Of a stretch of DNA of 64,000 nt, positions 34,803 through 42,883 are shown piece by piece. The DNA comes from Roseateles sp. SL47. GTDB taxonomy: Bacteria > Pseudomonadota > Gammaproteobacteria > Burkholderiales > Burkholderiaceae_C. The position numbers were made by a program, and so were the translations under genes. The stretch is taken from positions 2,170,001 to 2,234,000 of the forward strand of contig NZ_CP113068.1 of the NCBI RefSeq assembly GCF_026625885.1, given 5' to 3'. Every line of letters begins with the position of its first letter. Within the stretch, counting starts at the first letter, position 1. Under the pieces are notes generated by a model. The model had not been told where the DNA came from. It ran no database searches and worked only from the letters and a program-made list of their open reading frames with translations.

Positions 34803-35720
34803 ATGAGTGGGAATGAGGCCATGCCGCCAGGCACACAGCAGATTGATGCAGCGGCGGCACGGCGGCAACGCCGTCGTCTGGCTTTGGCGGACCAGCCCCC
34901 CTGGCTGCATCAGGAAGTGGCCCAGCGGATGCTGGACCGCCTTCCGGTGATCAAGCTCCAGCCTGCCCAGGTGTTGCAGCGACGTCCCTCCCTGGGGGGA
35001 GGCGATGCCGGGTTGCGACAACAATATCCCCAAGCTGTGCAGCAATGGTGCGAACCGGACGAAACCGTGCGTGCCCATTGGCAGCAACGCTTGCGGCGCG
35101 GCTGGATGCAGTTGATGATGGATCGCCTGCGCGGCGGCAGCTCGCCCGACGTGGTGGGTCAGGCCCCATTGGGTGCGGCGCAATTGCTGTGGTCCAACAT
35201 GGAACTGCATGCAGAATCCGACAAACCGGGCCTGATCCGCGAGTGGCATGACGCGCTGGCGGTGGACGGATTTTTGATGTTCTCGTGCTTCGGCCCGGAC
35301 AGCTTCATCGAGCTGCGGCCCCTGTACGAGCGCGAAGCTTGGGGTGTGCCCACGCCGGAATGGGTGGACATGCATGACCTGGGTGACATGCTGGTGCATG
35401 CCGGTTTTGCCGACCCGGTGATGGATCAGGAGCATCTGCGGCTGACCTGGGGAACGCCGCAAGCCCTGCTGGCGGACCTGCGGGCGCTGGGGGGCAATGT
35501 GTCGGTCTTGCGGGCCTCGGGCCTGCGAGGCCGGGCCTGGCGAGACCGCCTGCTCGGCGCGCTGGAGTCGCTGCGGGGGCCGGACGGCCGTTTGGGCCTG
35601 AGCGTGGAGCTGGTGTATGGGCATGCGTTCAAGCCGCAACCGCGTTTGAAGGTGGCGGCCCAGACCGAGGTGCCGCTGGATCAGATGCGCGCCATGATTC
35701 GAGGGCCAGGCAAGCACTGA
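34803..35720 (+). CDS. BioC-like methyltransferase with degenerate SAM motif
   Basis: A 305-residue protein resembling the BioC group (malonyl-ACP O-methyltransferase, biotin synthesis): 'VAQRMLDRLPVIKLQPAQVL' matches the BioC opening, 'DVVGQAPLGAAQLLWSNMELH' the post-motif II region and 'WHDALAVDGFLMFSCFGPDS' the motif III strand. The expected glycine-rich motif I is replaced by 'LQRRPSLGGGDAGLRQQYPQ', so SAM binding may be altered. This degenerate form may be common in Burkholderiales relatives, which I cannot verify here. It diverges from comF. Confidence 0.65.
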   Translation: MSGNEAMPPGTQQIDAAAARRQRRRLALADQPPWLHQEVAQRMLDRLPVIKLQPAQVLQRRPSLGGGDAGLRQQYPQAVQQWCEPDETVRAHWQQRLRRGWMQLMMDRLRGGSSPDVVGQAPLGAAQLLWSNMELHAESDKPGLIREWHDALAVDGFLMFSCFGPDSFIELRPLYEREAWGVPTPEWVDMHDLGDMLVHAGFADPVMDQEHLRLTWGTPQALLADLRALGGNVSVLRASGLRGRAWRDRLLGALESLRGPDGRLGLSVELVYGHAFKPQPRLKVAAQTEVPLDQMRAMIRGPGKH

Positions 35721-35759
35721 CCCCACAGAATGGGGCGGCCATGGGCCGCCAACAACGCC

Positions 35760-35773
35760 TTGATTTGGGTCAA
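35760..35773 (+). promoter_or_regulatory. possible FNR/ANR-type box upstream of the cytochrome oxidase cluster
   Basis: TTGAT-TTGG-GTCAA fits the FNR/ANR consensus TTGAT-N4-ATCAA except for one position. It lies about 250 bases before ctaC in the 295-base gap after the BioC-like gene. The distance to the best -10 candidate (TAAAAT, 35913-35918) is about 140 bases, which is far for direct control, so the call is tentative. Confidence 0.35.
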
Positions 35774-35912
35774 GCGTTGCGGACAGCGTCACACAAGGGC
35801 GCTCTGAGGGTAATCCTGGGCGGTTGACGCCCTCGGTGGCAGTCATAGTCCAGCTTTGGTGCACGGTGCTCCGTGGGTGAAAGCGCGGACAGGGCCGAAA
35901 AGGGGCGTGGGA

Positions 35913-35918
35913 TAAAAT
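35913..35918 (+). promoter_or_regulatory. candidate -10 box of the ctaC operon
   Basis: TAAAAT lies 98 bases before ctaC; no good -35 hexamer is paired with it. Confidence 0.3.
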
Positions 35919-36015
35919 CTGCCCCCGACTGGAGTACGTCTGCTGGCCCCTGAGGATTTCGCCATTCGACACCGCCTGGTGGAGACCCGGGTGACGAGAG
36001 CTTGAGAAAGACTGG

Positions 36016-37218
36016 ATGAAGAGACGAACCATGACGATGATGAACAGTGATGTGCATCAGCTGGGGCGCCGGTGGCGCCAGCTGGCGCTGACCGCAGTGG
36101 TCGCGCTGGCCAGCCAGTCGGCCCTGGCGGTGAACGACCTGCCGGGAGGCCCTGCGGTCAACCAGCTCAACCTGCATCCGGCGGTCACCAAGATCGCACA
36201 CGAGCAGGCCTGGCTCCACAACATGATGTTGGTCATCTGCCTGGCCATCTTCATTGCGGTGTTTGGGGTGATGTTCTATTCCATCTTCAAGCACCGGAAG
36301 TCCAAGGGCGCAGTGGCCGCCAACTTCCATGAGAGCGTGAAGGTGGAGATTGCCTGGACGGTGGTGCCTTTTATCATCGTGATCCTGATGGCGCTGCCGG
36401 CGACCAAAGTGGTGGTGGCCATGAAGGACACCACCAATGCCGACCTCACCATCAAGGCTACCGGCTATCAGTGGAAATGGGGCTACGACTACGTCAAGGG
36501 TGAAGGCGAAGGCATCGGTTTCGTCTCCACGCTGGATGCTTCACAGCGGGCCCTGTCGGACTCCGGCAAGCCGGGTGATGTCGACAACTACCTCCTGAAG
36601 GTGGACAACCCGCTGGTGGTGCCCGTCAACAAGAAGGTGCGCATCATCACCACCGCGCAGGATGTGATCCATGCCTGGATGGTGCCGGCCTTCGGCGTGA
36701 AGCAGGATGCGATTCCCGGCTTTGTGCGGGACACCTGGTTCAAGGCCGAGCAGGAAGGCGACTTCTATGGCCAGTGCGCTGAACTCTGCGGCAAGGAACA
36801 CGCCTACATGCCCATTCATGTGAAGGTGCTGAGCCAGCAGGCCTATACCGCCTGGGTGCAGGACGAACAGAAGAAGATCGCGGCCAAGGCGGATGACCCG
36901 TCCAAGGTCTGGGCACTGGATGAGCTGATGGCCCGCGGCGAGAAGGTCTACACCACCAACTGCGCCGTCTGCCACCGTCCGGATGGCAAGGGCGCCGGCC
37001 AGTTCCCGGCGCTGGATGGCTCCAAGGTGGTGGTGTCGGACACCCATGCCGACCAGATCCATGTGCTGCTCAACGGCCGCAACCAGATGCCGGCCTGGAA
37101 AGCCATCCTGAGCGACAGCGAAATCGCCGCAGTCGCGACCTACACGAAAAACAGCTGGTCCAACAAGACTGGCCAGATCGTTCAGCCCGCAGAAGTCGTG
37201 GCCGAGCGTGCCAAATAA
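36016..37218 (+). CDS. ctaC: cytochrome c oxidase subunit II with C-terminal cytochrome c domain
   Basis: Subunit II of an aa3/caa3-type oxidase, 400 residues. A signal sequence ends near 'SALA', two transmembrane helices follow (MLVICLAIFIAVFGVMFYSIF and VPFIIVILMALPATKVVVA), then the periplasmic cupredoxin domain. The CuA ligands are in 'QCAELCGKEHAYM'. An extra cytochrome c domain has the heme motif Cys316-Ala-Val-Cys319-His320 and a likely axial methionine in 'NQMPAW', so electrons can enter from a fused heme. First gene of the cluster; a second ATG at 36031 is possible as start. Confidence 0.96.
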   Translation: MKRRTMTMMNSDVHQLGRRWRQLALTAVVALASQSALAVNDLPGGPAVNQLNLHPAVTKIAHEQAWLHNMMLVICLAIFIAVFGVMFYSIFKHRKSKGAVAANFHESVKVEIAWTVVPFIIVILMALPATKVVVAMKDTTNADLTIKATGYQWKWGYDYVKGEGEGIGFVSTLDASQRALSDSGKPGDVDNYLLKVDNPLVVPVNKKVRIITTAQDVIHAWMVPAFGVKQDAIPGFVRDTWFKAEQEGDFYGQCAELCGKEHAYMPIHVKVLSQQAYTAWVQDEQKKIAAKADDPSKVWALDELMARGEKVYTTNCAVCHRPDGKGAGQFPALDGSKVVVSDTHADQIHVLLNGRNQMPAWKAILSDSEIAAVATYTKNSWSNKTGQIVQPAEVVAERAK

Positions 37219-37260
37219 CGGCTGTAAGCCAACCGTGTCTTAGACGGACGAGGACTTCCC

Positions 37261-38886
37261 ATGAGTGCAGTGCTTGACCACCCGACCGGTCACGTTCATG
37301 ACCATCATGATGACCACCATGCGCCGACCGGCTGGCGACGCTGGGTGTTCGCCACCAATCACAAGGACATCGGCACGCTGTATCTGCTGTTCAGCTTCAC
37401 CATGCTGATGATCGGCGGCATTCTGGCGCTGTGCATCCGCGCCGAGCTGTTCCAACCCGGGCTGCAGTTCTTCAATCCGGAACAGTTCAACCAGTTCACC
37501 ACCATGCATGGCCTCATCATGGTGTTCGGCGCCATCATGCCGGCCTTCGTGGGCTTTGCGAACTGGATGATTCCGCTGCAGATCGGCGCCTCCGACATGG
37601 CCTTCGCGCGGATGAACAACTTCAGCTTCTGGCTGATGATTCCTGCCGCGCTGATGCTGGTGGGATCGTTTTTCATGCCCGGCGGCGCACCGGCTGCCGG
37701 CTGGACGCTCTACGCGCCGCTGACGCTGCAGATGGGCCCGTCGATGGATGCCGGCATCTTTGCCATGCACATCCTCGGCGCGTCGTCGATCATGGGCTCG
37801 ATCAACATCATCGTCACCATCCTGAACATGCGGGCGCCCGGCATGACGCTGATGAAGATGCCGATGTTCGCCTGGACCTGGCTGATCACTGCCTACCTGC
37901 TGATTGCCGTGATGCCGGTGCTGGCCGGTGCCATCACCATGACGCTGACCGACCGCCATTTCGGCACCAGCTTCTTCACACCGGCTGGTGGGGGTGACCC
38001 GGTGATGTACCAGCACATCTTCTGGTTCTTCGGCCACCCCGAGGTGTACATCATGATCTTGCCGGCCTTCGGCATCATCAGCCAGATCGTGCCGGCCTTT
38101 GCGCGCAAGCGCCTGTTCGGTTACGCCTCGATGGTGTATGCGACGGCCTCCATCGCCATCCTGTCCTTCATTGTGTGGGCCCACCACATGTTTGCCACCG
38201 GCATGCCGGTGACGGGCCAGCTATTCTTCATGTACGCGACCATGCTGATCGCGGTGCCCACCGGCGTGAAGATCTTCAACTGGCTGGCCACCATGTGGCG
38301 CGGTTCGATGACCTTCGAAACCCCGATGCTGTGGGCCGTGGGCTTCATCTTCGTGTTCACCATGGGGGGCTTCACCGGCCTCATCTGCGCGGTGGCCCCG
38401 ATCGACATCCAGATCCAGGACACCTATTACGTGGTGGCCCACTTCCACTACGTGCTGGTGGCGGGCTCCTTGTATGCGCTGTTTGCCGGTGTCTATTACT
38501 GGGGCCCGAAGTGGACCGGTGTGATGTATTCCGAAACCCGCGGCAAGATCCACTTCTGGGGCTCGTTGATCTTCTTCAACCTGACCTTCTTCCCGATGCA
38601 CTTCCTGGGTCTGGCCGGCATGCCCCGTCGTTATGCTGACTACCCCATGCAGTTCACCGACTTCAACATGGTGGCTTCGATCGGCGCCGTCGGTTTCGGT
38701 CTGATGCAGGTCTACTTCTTTGTGTTTGTGGTCATTCCGATGATGCGCGGCAAGGGCGCCAAGGCCCCGCAGAAGCCCTGGGAAGCTGCGGAAGGTCTGG
38801 AATGGGAAGTGCCGTCTCCGGCACCGTTCCACACCTTCGAAAACCCGCCCAAGCTGGACGTGACCGCCACTCGCATCGTGGGCTGA
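37261..38886 (+). CDS. ctaD: cytochrome c oxidase subunit I
   Basis: The catalytic heme-copper subunit (541 residues, 12 transmembrane helices). '[17 protein letters not shown]' opens the chain, 'MHGLIMVFG' carries a heme a ligand, '[17 protein letters not shown]' holds the CuB histidine cross-linked to tyrosine, 'WAHHMFATG' further CuB histidines, and '[19 protein letters not shown]' the heme a and a3 ligands. GAGGA lies six bases before the ATG. A His-rich stretch near residue 15 is also present. Confidence 0.98.
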   Translation: MSAVLDHPTGHVHDHHDDHHAPTGWRRWVFATNHKDIGTLYLLFSFTMLMIGGILALCIRAELFQPGLQFFNPEQFNQFTTMHGLIMVFGAIMPAFVGFANWMIPLQIGASDMAFARMNNFSFWLMIPAALMLVGSFFMPGGAPAAGWTLYAPLTLQMGPSMDAGIFAMHILGASSIMGSINIIVTILNMRAPGMTLMKMPMFAWTWLITAYLLIAVMPVLAGAITMTLTDRHFGTSFFTPAGGGDPVMYQHIFWFFGHPEVYIMILPAFGIISQIVPAFARKRLFGYASMVYATASIAILSFIVWAHHMFATGMPVTGQLFFMYATMLIAVPTGVKIFNWLATMWRGSMTFETPMLWAVGFIFVFTMGGFTGLICAVAPIDIQIQDTYYVVAHFHYVLVAGSLYALFAGVYYWGPKWTGVMYSETRGKIHFWGSLIFFNLTFFPMHFLGLAGMPRRYADYPMQFTDFNMVASIGAVGFGLMQVYFFVFVVIPMMRGKGAKAPQKPWEAAEGLEWEVPSPAPFHTFENPPKLDVTATRIVG

Positions 38887-38893
38887 GCTCGCC

Positions 38894-39010
38894 ATGACCA
38901 CCCCGAACGACCAGAAGAAGAGCAACCTGCGACTGGCGCTGATCCTGTTCAGCGTGGCGCTGTTGTTCGGTCTGGGCTTTGTGGCCAAGATCATCTGGCT
39001 GGGCCGCTGA
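38894..39010 (+). CDS. cytochrome oxidase small assembly protein
   Basis: A 38-residue protein: a polar N-terminus (MTTPNDQKKSNLRLAL) and one transmembrane helix (LILFSVALLFGLGFVAKIIWL). It sits seven bases after ctaD and ten bases before ctaG. Short single-helix proteins at this exact position are annotated in Burkholderiales as a cytochrome oxidase small assembly protein. It is easily missed because of its size. Position and composition support it; function is inferred from context. Confidence 0.8.
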   Translation: MTTPNDQKKSNLRLALILFSVALLFGLGFVAKIIWLGR

Positions 39011-39020
39011 GGAGCTCGCG

Positions 39021-39644
39021 ATGAGCCGCCGTCCCCTGGCCGCCTGGATCCGCAGGGACAACCTGAGGATGACCGGCAAGCTGCTGGTGGTGGTGGCCAT
39101 GATGGGCTGCTTCGGTTATGCGCTGGTGCCCATCTATCGCGCGGTGTGTACAGCGCTGGGCATCAATGTGCTGGCGTTGGGGGAGCGGCAGCATGGGGTC
39201 AAGCGGGAAGACGTGCGCAACACGCAGGTGGATTACAGCCGTCGCATCAGCGTGGAGTTCGACGCCAATGCAAGGGGCCCGTGGGACTTCAAACCCGCGG
39301 TGCGCCACATGGAGGTGCATCCGGGTGAGCTGACGACGGTGATGTACACCTTCCAGAATGTGCAGGACCGGGTGATGGCCGCGCAGGCCATCCCCAGCTA
39401 CGCGCCCAAGCAGGCCACGCCCTACTTCAACAAGTTGGAGTGTTTCTGCTTCAATGAATACACCTTGCAGCCCGGCGAGCAGAAGGTGTGGCCGGTGGTG
39501 TTTGTGATCGATCCCAAGATCCCGAAGGACGTGAAGACCATCACCTTGAGCTACACCTTTTTTGAAGTGCCCGGCAAGAACAAGGCCGGGGTGAAGGTGC
39601 AGGCGGAGGCCACGCCAGCCGCTGCCGTGGAGCCCCGCACATGA
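39021..39644 (+). CDS. ctaG: cytochrome c oxidase assembly protein CtaG (Cox11 family)
   Basis: Delivers copper to the CuB site of subunit I; anchored by one N-terminal helix with a periplasmic immunoglobulin-like domain (207 residues). The copper motif is 'FNKLECFCFNEYTLQPGE' with the CFCF cysteines, and 'VPIYRAVCTALGI' near the membrane is also conserved. GGAG six bases before ATG 39021 fixes the start. Its stop overlaps the next gene by ATGA. Confidence 0.96.
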   Translation: MSRRPLAAWIRRDNLRMTGKLLVVVAMMGCFGYALVPIYRAVCTALGINVLALGERQHGVKREDVRNTQVDYSRRISVEFDANARGPWDFKPAVRHMEVHPGELTTVMYTFQNVQDRVMAAQAIPSYAPKQATPYFNKLECFCFNEYTLQPGEQKVWPVVFVIDPKIPKDVKTITLSYTFFEVPGKNKAGVKVQAEATPAAAVEPRT

Positions 39645-39889
39645 CCCCGCCGCGTCCTGGCGACGACCTCAAGCAGGCGATTCAACGTTCCGGCTCCTTC
39701 TGGGGCACGGTGCGTGCCGTGTTGTGGTCGTTCTTCGGTGTGAGGCAGGGGGCGGAATATGACAAGGACGTGTCGCAGCTCAATCCCCTGCATGTCATCG
39801 TCGCCGGCGTGCTGGCCGCGGCGCTGTTCGTGCTGGGCTTGCTGCTGCTGGTGAACTGGGTGGTGGGCAGCGGCGTGGCCGGGACCTGA
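39641..39889 (+). CDS. DUF2970 domain protein
   Basis: An 82-residue protein with a short polar start ('GTVRAVLWSFFGVR') and a C-terminal transmembrane helix (VIVAGVLAAALFVLGLLLLVNWVV), matching DUF2970. It is found between ctaG and ctaE in many betaproteobacteria and probably helps oxidase assembly or stability; no biochemical role is proven. It is translationally coupled to ctaG. Confidence 0.88.
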   Translation: MTPPRPGDDLKQAIQRSGSFWGTVRAVLWSFFGVRQGAEYDKDVSQLNPLHVIVAGVLAAALFVLGLLLLVNWVVGSGVAGT

Positions 39890-39962
39890 CGCGCCACCCG
39901 CCGAGACAAAGAACGCAGTACCGGTATCGACGAGATCGCCAAGCATTCGAGGAGACCAAGGT

Positions 39963-40844
39963 ATGTCGGCAACGACTCACGGCAAGACCCCTTATTACTT
40001 TGTGCCGGCGCCCTCGCGCCATCCCGCCATGGCGGCCTTCGGGCTGTTCTGGGTGATCCTGGGGGCAGGGCAGTGGATCAATGGCCATGACTGGGGCGCG
40101 TGGTCGCTGCTGTTTGGCCTGCTGTGGTGGGCATTTGTGCTCAAGCAGTGGTTCGGGGATGCAATCCATGAAAGCGAAGGCGGCCTCTACAGCGAGCGGA
40201 TCGACCTGAGCTACCGATGGAGCATGGGCTGGTTCATCTTCTCGGAGGTGATGTTCTTTGCCGCGTTCTTCGGGGCGCTGTTCTGGTCGCGCGGTTATTC
40301 CATCCCGACGCTGGGCGGGCTGGACAACGCGCTGTTGTGGCCGGATTTCAAGGGCGTCTGGCCCAGCGCGTCACCCGGTGCCACCGGTTCACCGGCCGGC
40401 ACGGTGGAGCCGTTCCTGATCATGGGTCCGTGGCCGATCCCGACGATCAACACCGCGCTGCTGCTGACGTCGGGGGTGACGCTGACCATCGCCCACCATG
40501 CGCTGATTGCCAACCATCGTGGCCGCGCGATTGCGTTCATGTGGGCGACGGTGCTGCTGGGCATCACCTTCCTGGGCTTCCAGGGCTATGAGTATGCGCA
40601 CGCCTACCATGATCTGAATCTGAAGCTGACCTCGGGCGTGTATGGCTCGACCTTCTTCATGCTGACCGGCTTCCACGGCTTCCACGTGTTTGTGGGCATG
40701 CTGATGCTGCTGTTCATCACGCTGCGGCTGATGAAGGGGCACTTCACGCCGGACCGGCACTTCGGTTTCGAAGGCGCCGCCTGGTATTGGCACTTCGTGG
40801 ACGTGGTCTGGCTCGGCCTCTACATCATCGTATATTGGTTTTGA
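39963..40844 (+). CDS. ctaE: cytochrome c oxidase subunit III
   Basis: A 293-residue seven-helix subunit. 'YYFVPAPSRHPAMAAFGLF', 'FIFSEVMFFAAFFGALFWSR', 'TLTIAHHALIANHRGRA' and 'LTGFHGFHVFVGMLML' are family landmarks, as is the closing 'AAWYWHFVDVVWLGLYIIVYWF'. A loop with Ser/Thr/Pro/Gly lies near residues 125-145. AGGAG precedes the ATG by eight bases. The stop codon runs straight into a repeat block. Confidence 0.97.
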   Translation: MSATTHGKTPYYFVPAPSRHPAMAAFGLFWVILGAGQWINGHDWGAWSLLFGLLWWAFVLKQWFGDAIHESEGGLYSERIDLSYRWSMGWFIFSEVMFFAAFFGALFWSRGYSIPTLGGLDNALLWPDFKGVWPSASPGATGSPAGTVEPFLIMGPWPIPTINTALLLTSGVTLTIAHHALIANHRGRAIAFMWATVLLGITFLGFQGYEYAHAYHDLNLKLTSGVYGSTFFMLTGFHGFHVFVGMLMLLFITLRLMKGHFTPDRHFGFEGAAWYWHFVDVVWLGLYIIVYWF

Positions 40845-40971
40845 CCCCCCCCCTACCGCCTGCGGCGGCCCCCCCAGGGGGGCGAGCCCGGTGGCCTGGT
40901 GGAGTTAGACCCCCCCCTACCGCCTACGGCGGCCCCCCCAGGGGGCGAGCCCGGTGGCCTGGCGGAGCCAG
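40845..40971 (+). repeat. intergenic GC-rich repeat, two copies (array C)
   Basis: Copies at 40845-40908 and 40910-40971. Each has a C-run, the stem CCGCCTGCGG (CCGCCTACGG in copy 2), a CCCCCCCAGGGGG core and the tail GCCCGGTGGCCTGG.GGAG. The tail matches that of the block after yqgE. A second, looser duplication (GGCGGCGCTGCGCGCG, near 40995 and 41053) lies between it and the DUF2909 gene. Confidence 0.85.
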
Positions 40972-41109
40972 TTCCACGGGCTCCGCTGGAGGGGGCGGCG
41001 CTGCGCGCGCCGGGGCACACTGCGCATCCCGCTTTGCCGCAAACTCTCGACTGCGGCGGCGCTGCGCGCGTCGGGGCATAGATGCGGTATGAATGAGTTG
41101 GGGGAGGGC

Positions 41110-41367
41110 TTAGTGGGTGAGGGGGACGCCGGTGGGGTGGATCCAGCCCATGTATGAGCTGAACAAGATAAAGAGGAATAAGGCAATGGAGATGGCGACA
41201 CGGATCGCCAAGGCATTGGCCATGGTGGCTTTGCCCTTGTGGGGGCCGCCCGCCTCTTGTTCCTCATTGGCCGGCTTGTCGCCCTTGGGGCGGCGCAGCA
41301 TCAGTACGCCCGCACTGAAGAGAGCCCCAAGAATCCCGATAAAGGCCAGGGTGACAATGATCTTCAT
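41110..41367 (-). CDS. DUF2909 twin-transmembrane protein
   Basis: An 85-residue protein with two transmembrane helices (IIVTLAFIGILGALFSAGVLML and AISIALFLFILFSSYMGWI) joined by a charged loop, matching DUF2909. It lies between ctaE and the SURF1 gene but on the opposite strand, an arrangement seen in other Burkholderiales. Function is unknown; context suggests the oxidase. Confidence 0.85.
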   Translation of the reverse strand: MKIIVTLAFIGILGALFSAGVLMLRRPKGDKPANEEQEAGGPHKGKATMANALAIRVAISIALFLFILFSSYMGWIHPTGVPLTH

Positions 41368-41441
41368 GATGATCGATTATTCCACTCGGCCCTCCGTCCG
41401 ACCCTTCGGGTATGACCACCCTCGCTGGTGGGGTGCCATGC

Positions 41442-42218
41442 ATGCTTAAGCAGCGTTGGGGCCTGGCGCTGTCCACCTTGATCGGGTTGGGCGCTGCCAG
41501 CGCGCTAGGGACGTGGCAGTTGGATCGCGCGGCGCAGAAGATCGCCCTGCAGTCGGCACTGGAGCTGCGCGGGCAGCAAGCCCCACTGTCCAATGCAGAT
41601 TTGCCAGCAGCCGATGAAAGCCCCGCCGAGGCGCTGATGTACCGGCGCGCCACGCTGGCAGGCCGCTGGGATGCTGATCCCGGCCACACCGTGTTTCTGG
41701 ATAACCGGCCAATGGATGGGCGGGCCGGATTCTTGGTGGTGACACCGTTTCAGTTGCGCGACCGCTCAGAAGCCGTGCTGGTGCAGCGAGGCTGGGTGCC
41801 CAGAGACGCTGCGCAGCGCGATCGGCTGCCGACCCTCGTGCTGCCCCAGGGCGATGTGCGGATCGAGGGCCAGCTCATCAGCGCGCCTTCGCGTGCGTTC
41901 GAATTGGGGACGCCAGTGAGGTCAGGGCCGATCCGGCAGAATGTGGACCTGTCCGCCTTCCAGGACGAAATCGGCCTGCGGCTGCTTCCCCTGGTGCTGC
42001 AGGAGTCCAACAGCCCGGCCTCCCCCAGCCCCTCCGCCGATGGCCTGTTGCGCCACTGGCCCGCACCCGCCGTGGACGTCCACAAGCATTACGGTTACGC
42101 CTTTCAATGGTTTGCGCTTGGCGCGCTCATTCTGGGTCTTTATGTCTGGTTCCAAGTTCTCGCCCCTCTCCGGAGAGACCGCCGTCGACGCGATTCCCCA
42201 GACACCGATGCCGCCTGA
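41442..42218 (+). CDS. SURF1 family cytochrome oxidase biogenesis protein
   Basis: Supports heme a insertion into subunit I. The 258-residue protein has an N-terminal helix (LALSTLIGLGAASALGTWQLDRA), the family motif 'GTWQLDRAAQK', 'FLDNRPMDGRAGFLVVTPF', 'VLVQRGWVPRD' and a C-terminal helix 'HYGYAFQWFALGALILGLYVWF'. An in-frame ATG at 41412 would add ten residues; I prefer 41442 because the conserved 'LKQRWGLAL' begins there. It overlaps the next gene by 11 bases. Confidence 0.93.
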   Translation: MLKQRWGLALSTLIGLGAASALGTWQLDRAAQKIALQSALELRGQQAPLSNADLPAADESPAEALMYRRATLAGRWDADPGHTVFLDNRPMDGRAGFLVVTPFQLRDRSEAVLVQRGWVPRDAAQRDRLPTLVLPQGDVRIEGQLISAPSRAFELGTPVRSGPIRQNVDLSAFQDEIGLRLLPLVLQESNSPASPSPSADGLLRHWPAPAVDVHKHYGYAFQWFALGALILGLYVWFQVLAPLRRDRRRRDSPDTDAA

Positions 42219-42873
42219 CGGCCCGGTGACCCTGGCAGTCCACAGCCTGCCGGTGATCCCCGCCGATCAGCCCCGTCGCAGCCATTGGCAGATGTGGCTG
42301 GTGCTGCTGGCCTGTGCCGCGCCGGTGATCGCCTCCTACTTCAGCTTCTATGTGCTGAACCTGCGAGGCTCCGCCTACAGCGATCTCATCAACCCCACCC
42401 GCGATCTGCCGCACGATCTGCCACTGCGTACCCTCGATGGGCAGCCGGTTAATCCGGTTTCGCTGCAGGGCCAGTGGCTGCTGACCTATGTGCCGGATGC
42501 GAAGCCCTCCTGCAATGAGGGCTGCGAGCGCATGCTGTTCATGCAGCGCCAACTGCGCGAGATGCTCGGCAAGGACCGCGACCGGCTGGACAAGCTGGTG
42601 CTGCTGCCCGATGAGCTGACGCTGACACCGGCCCAACTGGAGGCGCTGGTGGGCCACGAACCCAAGGTGACACTCCTGCGGGCGCCAACCGCCGCGCTGC
42701 AAGCCTGGCTGATGCCCGCCCCCGGCCATCACATGGGCGAGCACCTGTTCCTGGTGGACCCGATGGGACGCTGGATGATGCGGTCGCCTGCCCAACCCGA
42801 TCCAGGCAAGTTCAAGAAGGATCTCGAACGATTGATGCGCGCCAACGCCGGCTGGGACCGGCCCGGGCGTTGA
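42208..42873 (+). CDS. SCO-like membrane-anchored thioredoxin-fold protein
   Basis: A 221-residue protein with one N-terminal helix (MWLVLLACAAPVIASYFSFYVL) and a periplasmic domain. 'SCNEGCERMLFMQRQL' has the CxxxC spacing of SCO copper chaperones, and 'HLFLVDPMGRWMM' parallels their C-terminal strand. The usual SCO histidine is not obvious, although 'GHHMGEHL' contains candidates. Genes of this type sit between SURF1 and ctaA in Burkholderiales oxidase clusters; an accessory role in CuA assembly is inferred. ATG 42208 overlaps the end of the SURF1 gene. Confidence 0.75.
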   Translation: MPPDGPVTLAVHSLPVIPADQPRRSHWQMWLVLLACAAPVIASYFSFYVLNLRGSAYSDLINPTRDLPHDLPLRTLDGQPVNPVSLQGQWLLTYVPDAKPSCNEGCERMLFMQRQLREMLGKDRDRLDKLVLLPDELTLTPAQLEALVGHEPKVTLLRAPTAALQAWLMPAPGHHMGEHLFLVDPMGRWMMRSPAQPDPGKFKKDLERLMRANAGWDRPGR

Positions 42874-42883
42874 AAGACCAGGC

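Noticed and set aside
35734..35750. GGCGGCC-ATG-GGCCGCC hairpin after the BioC-like gene
   Set aside because: No T-run follows, so it is not supported as a terminator; it may be chance in GC-rich DNA.
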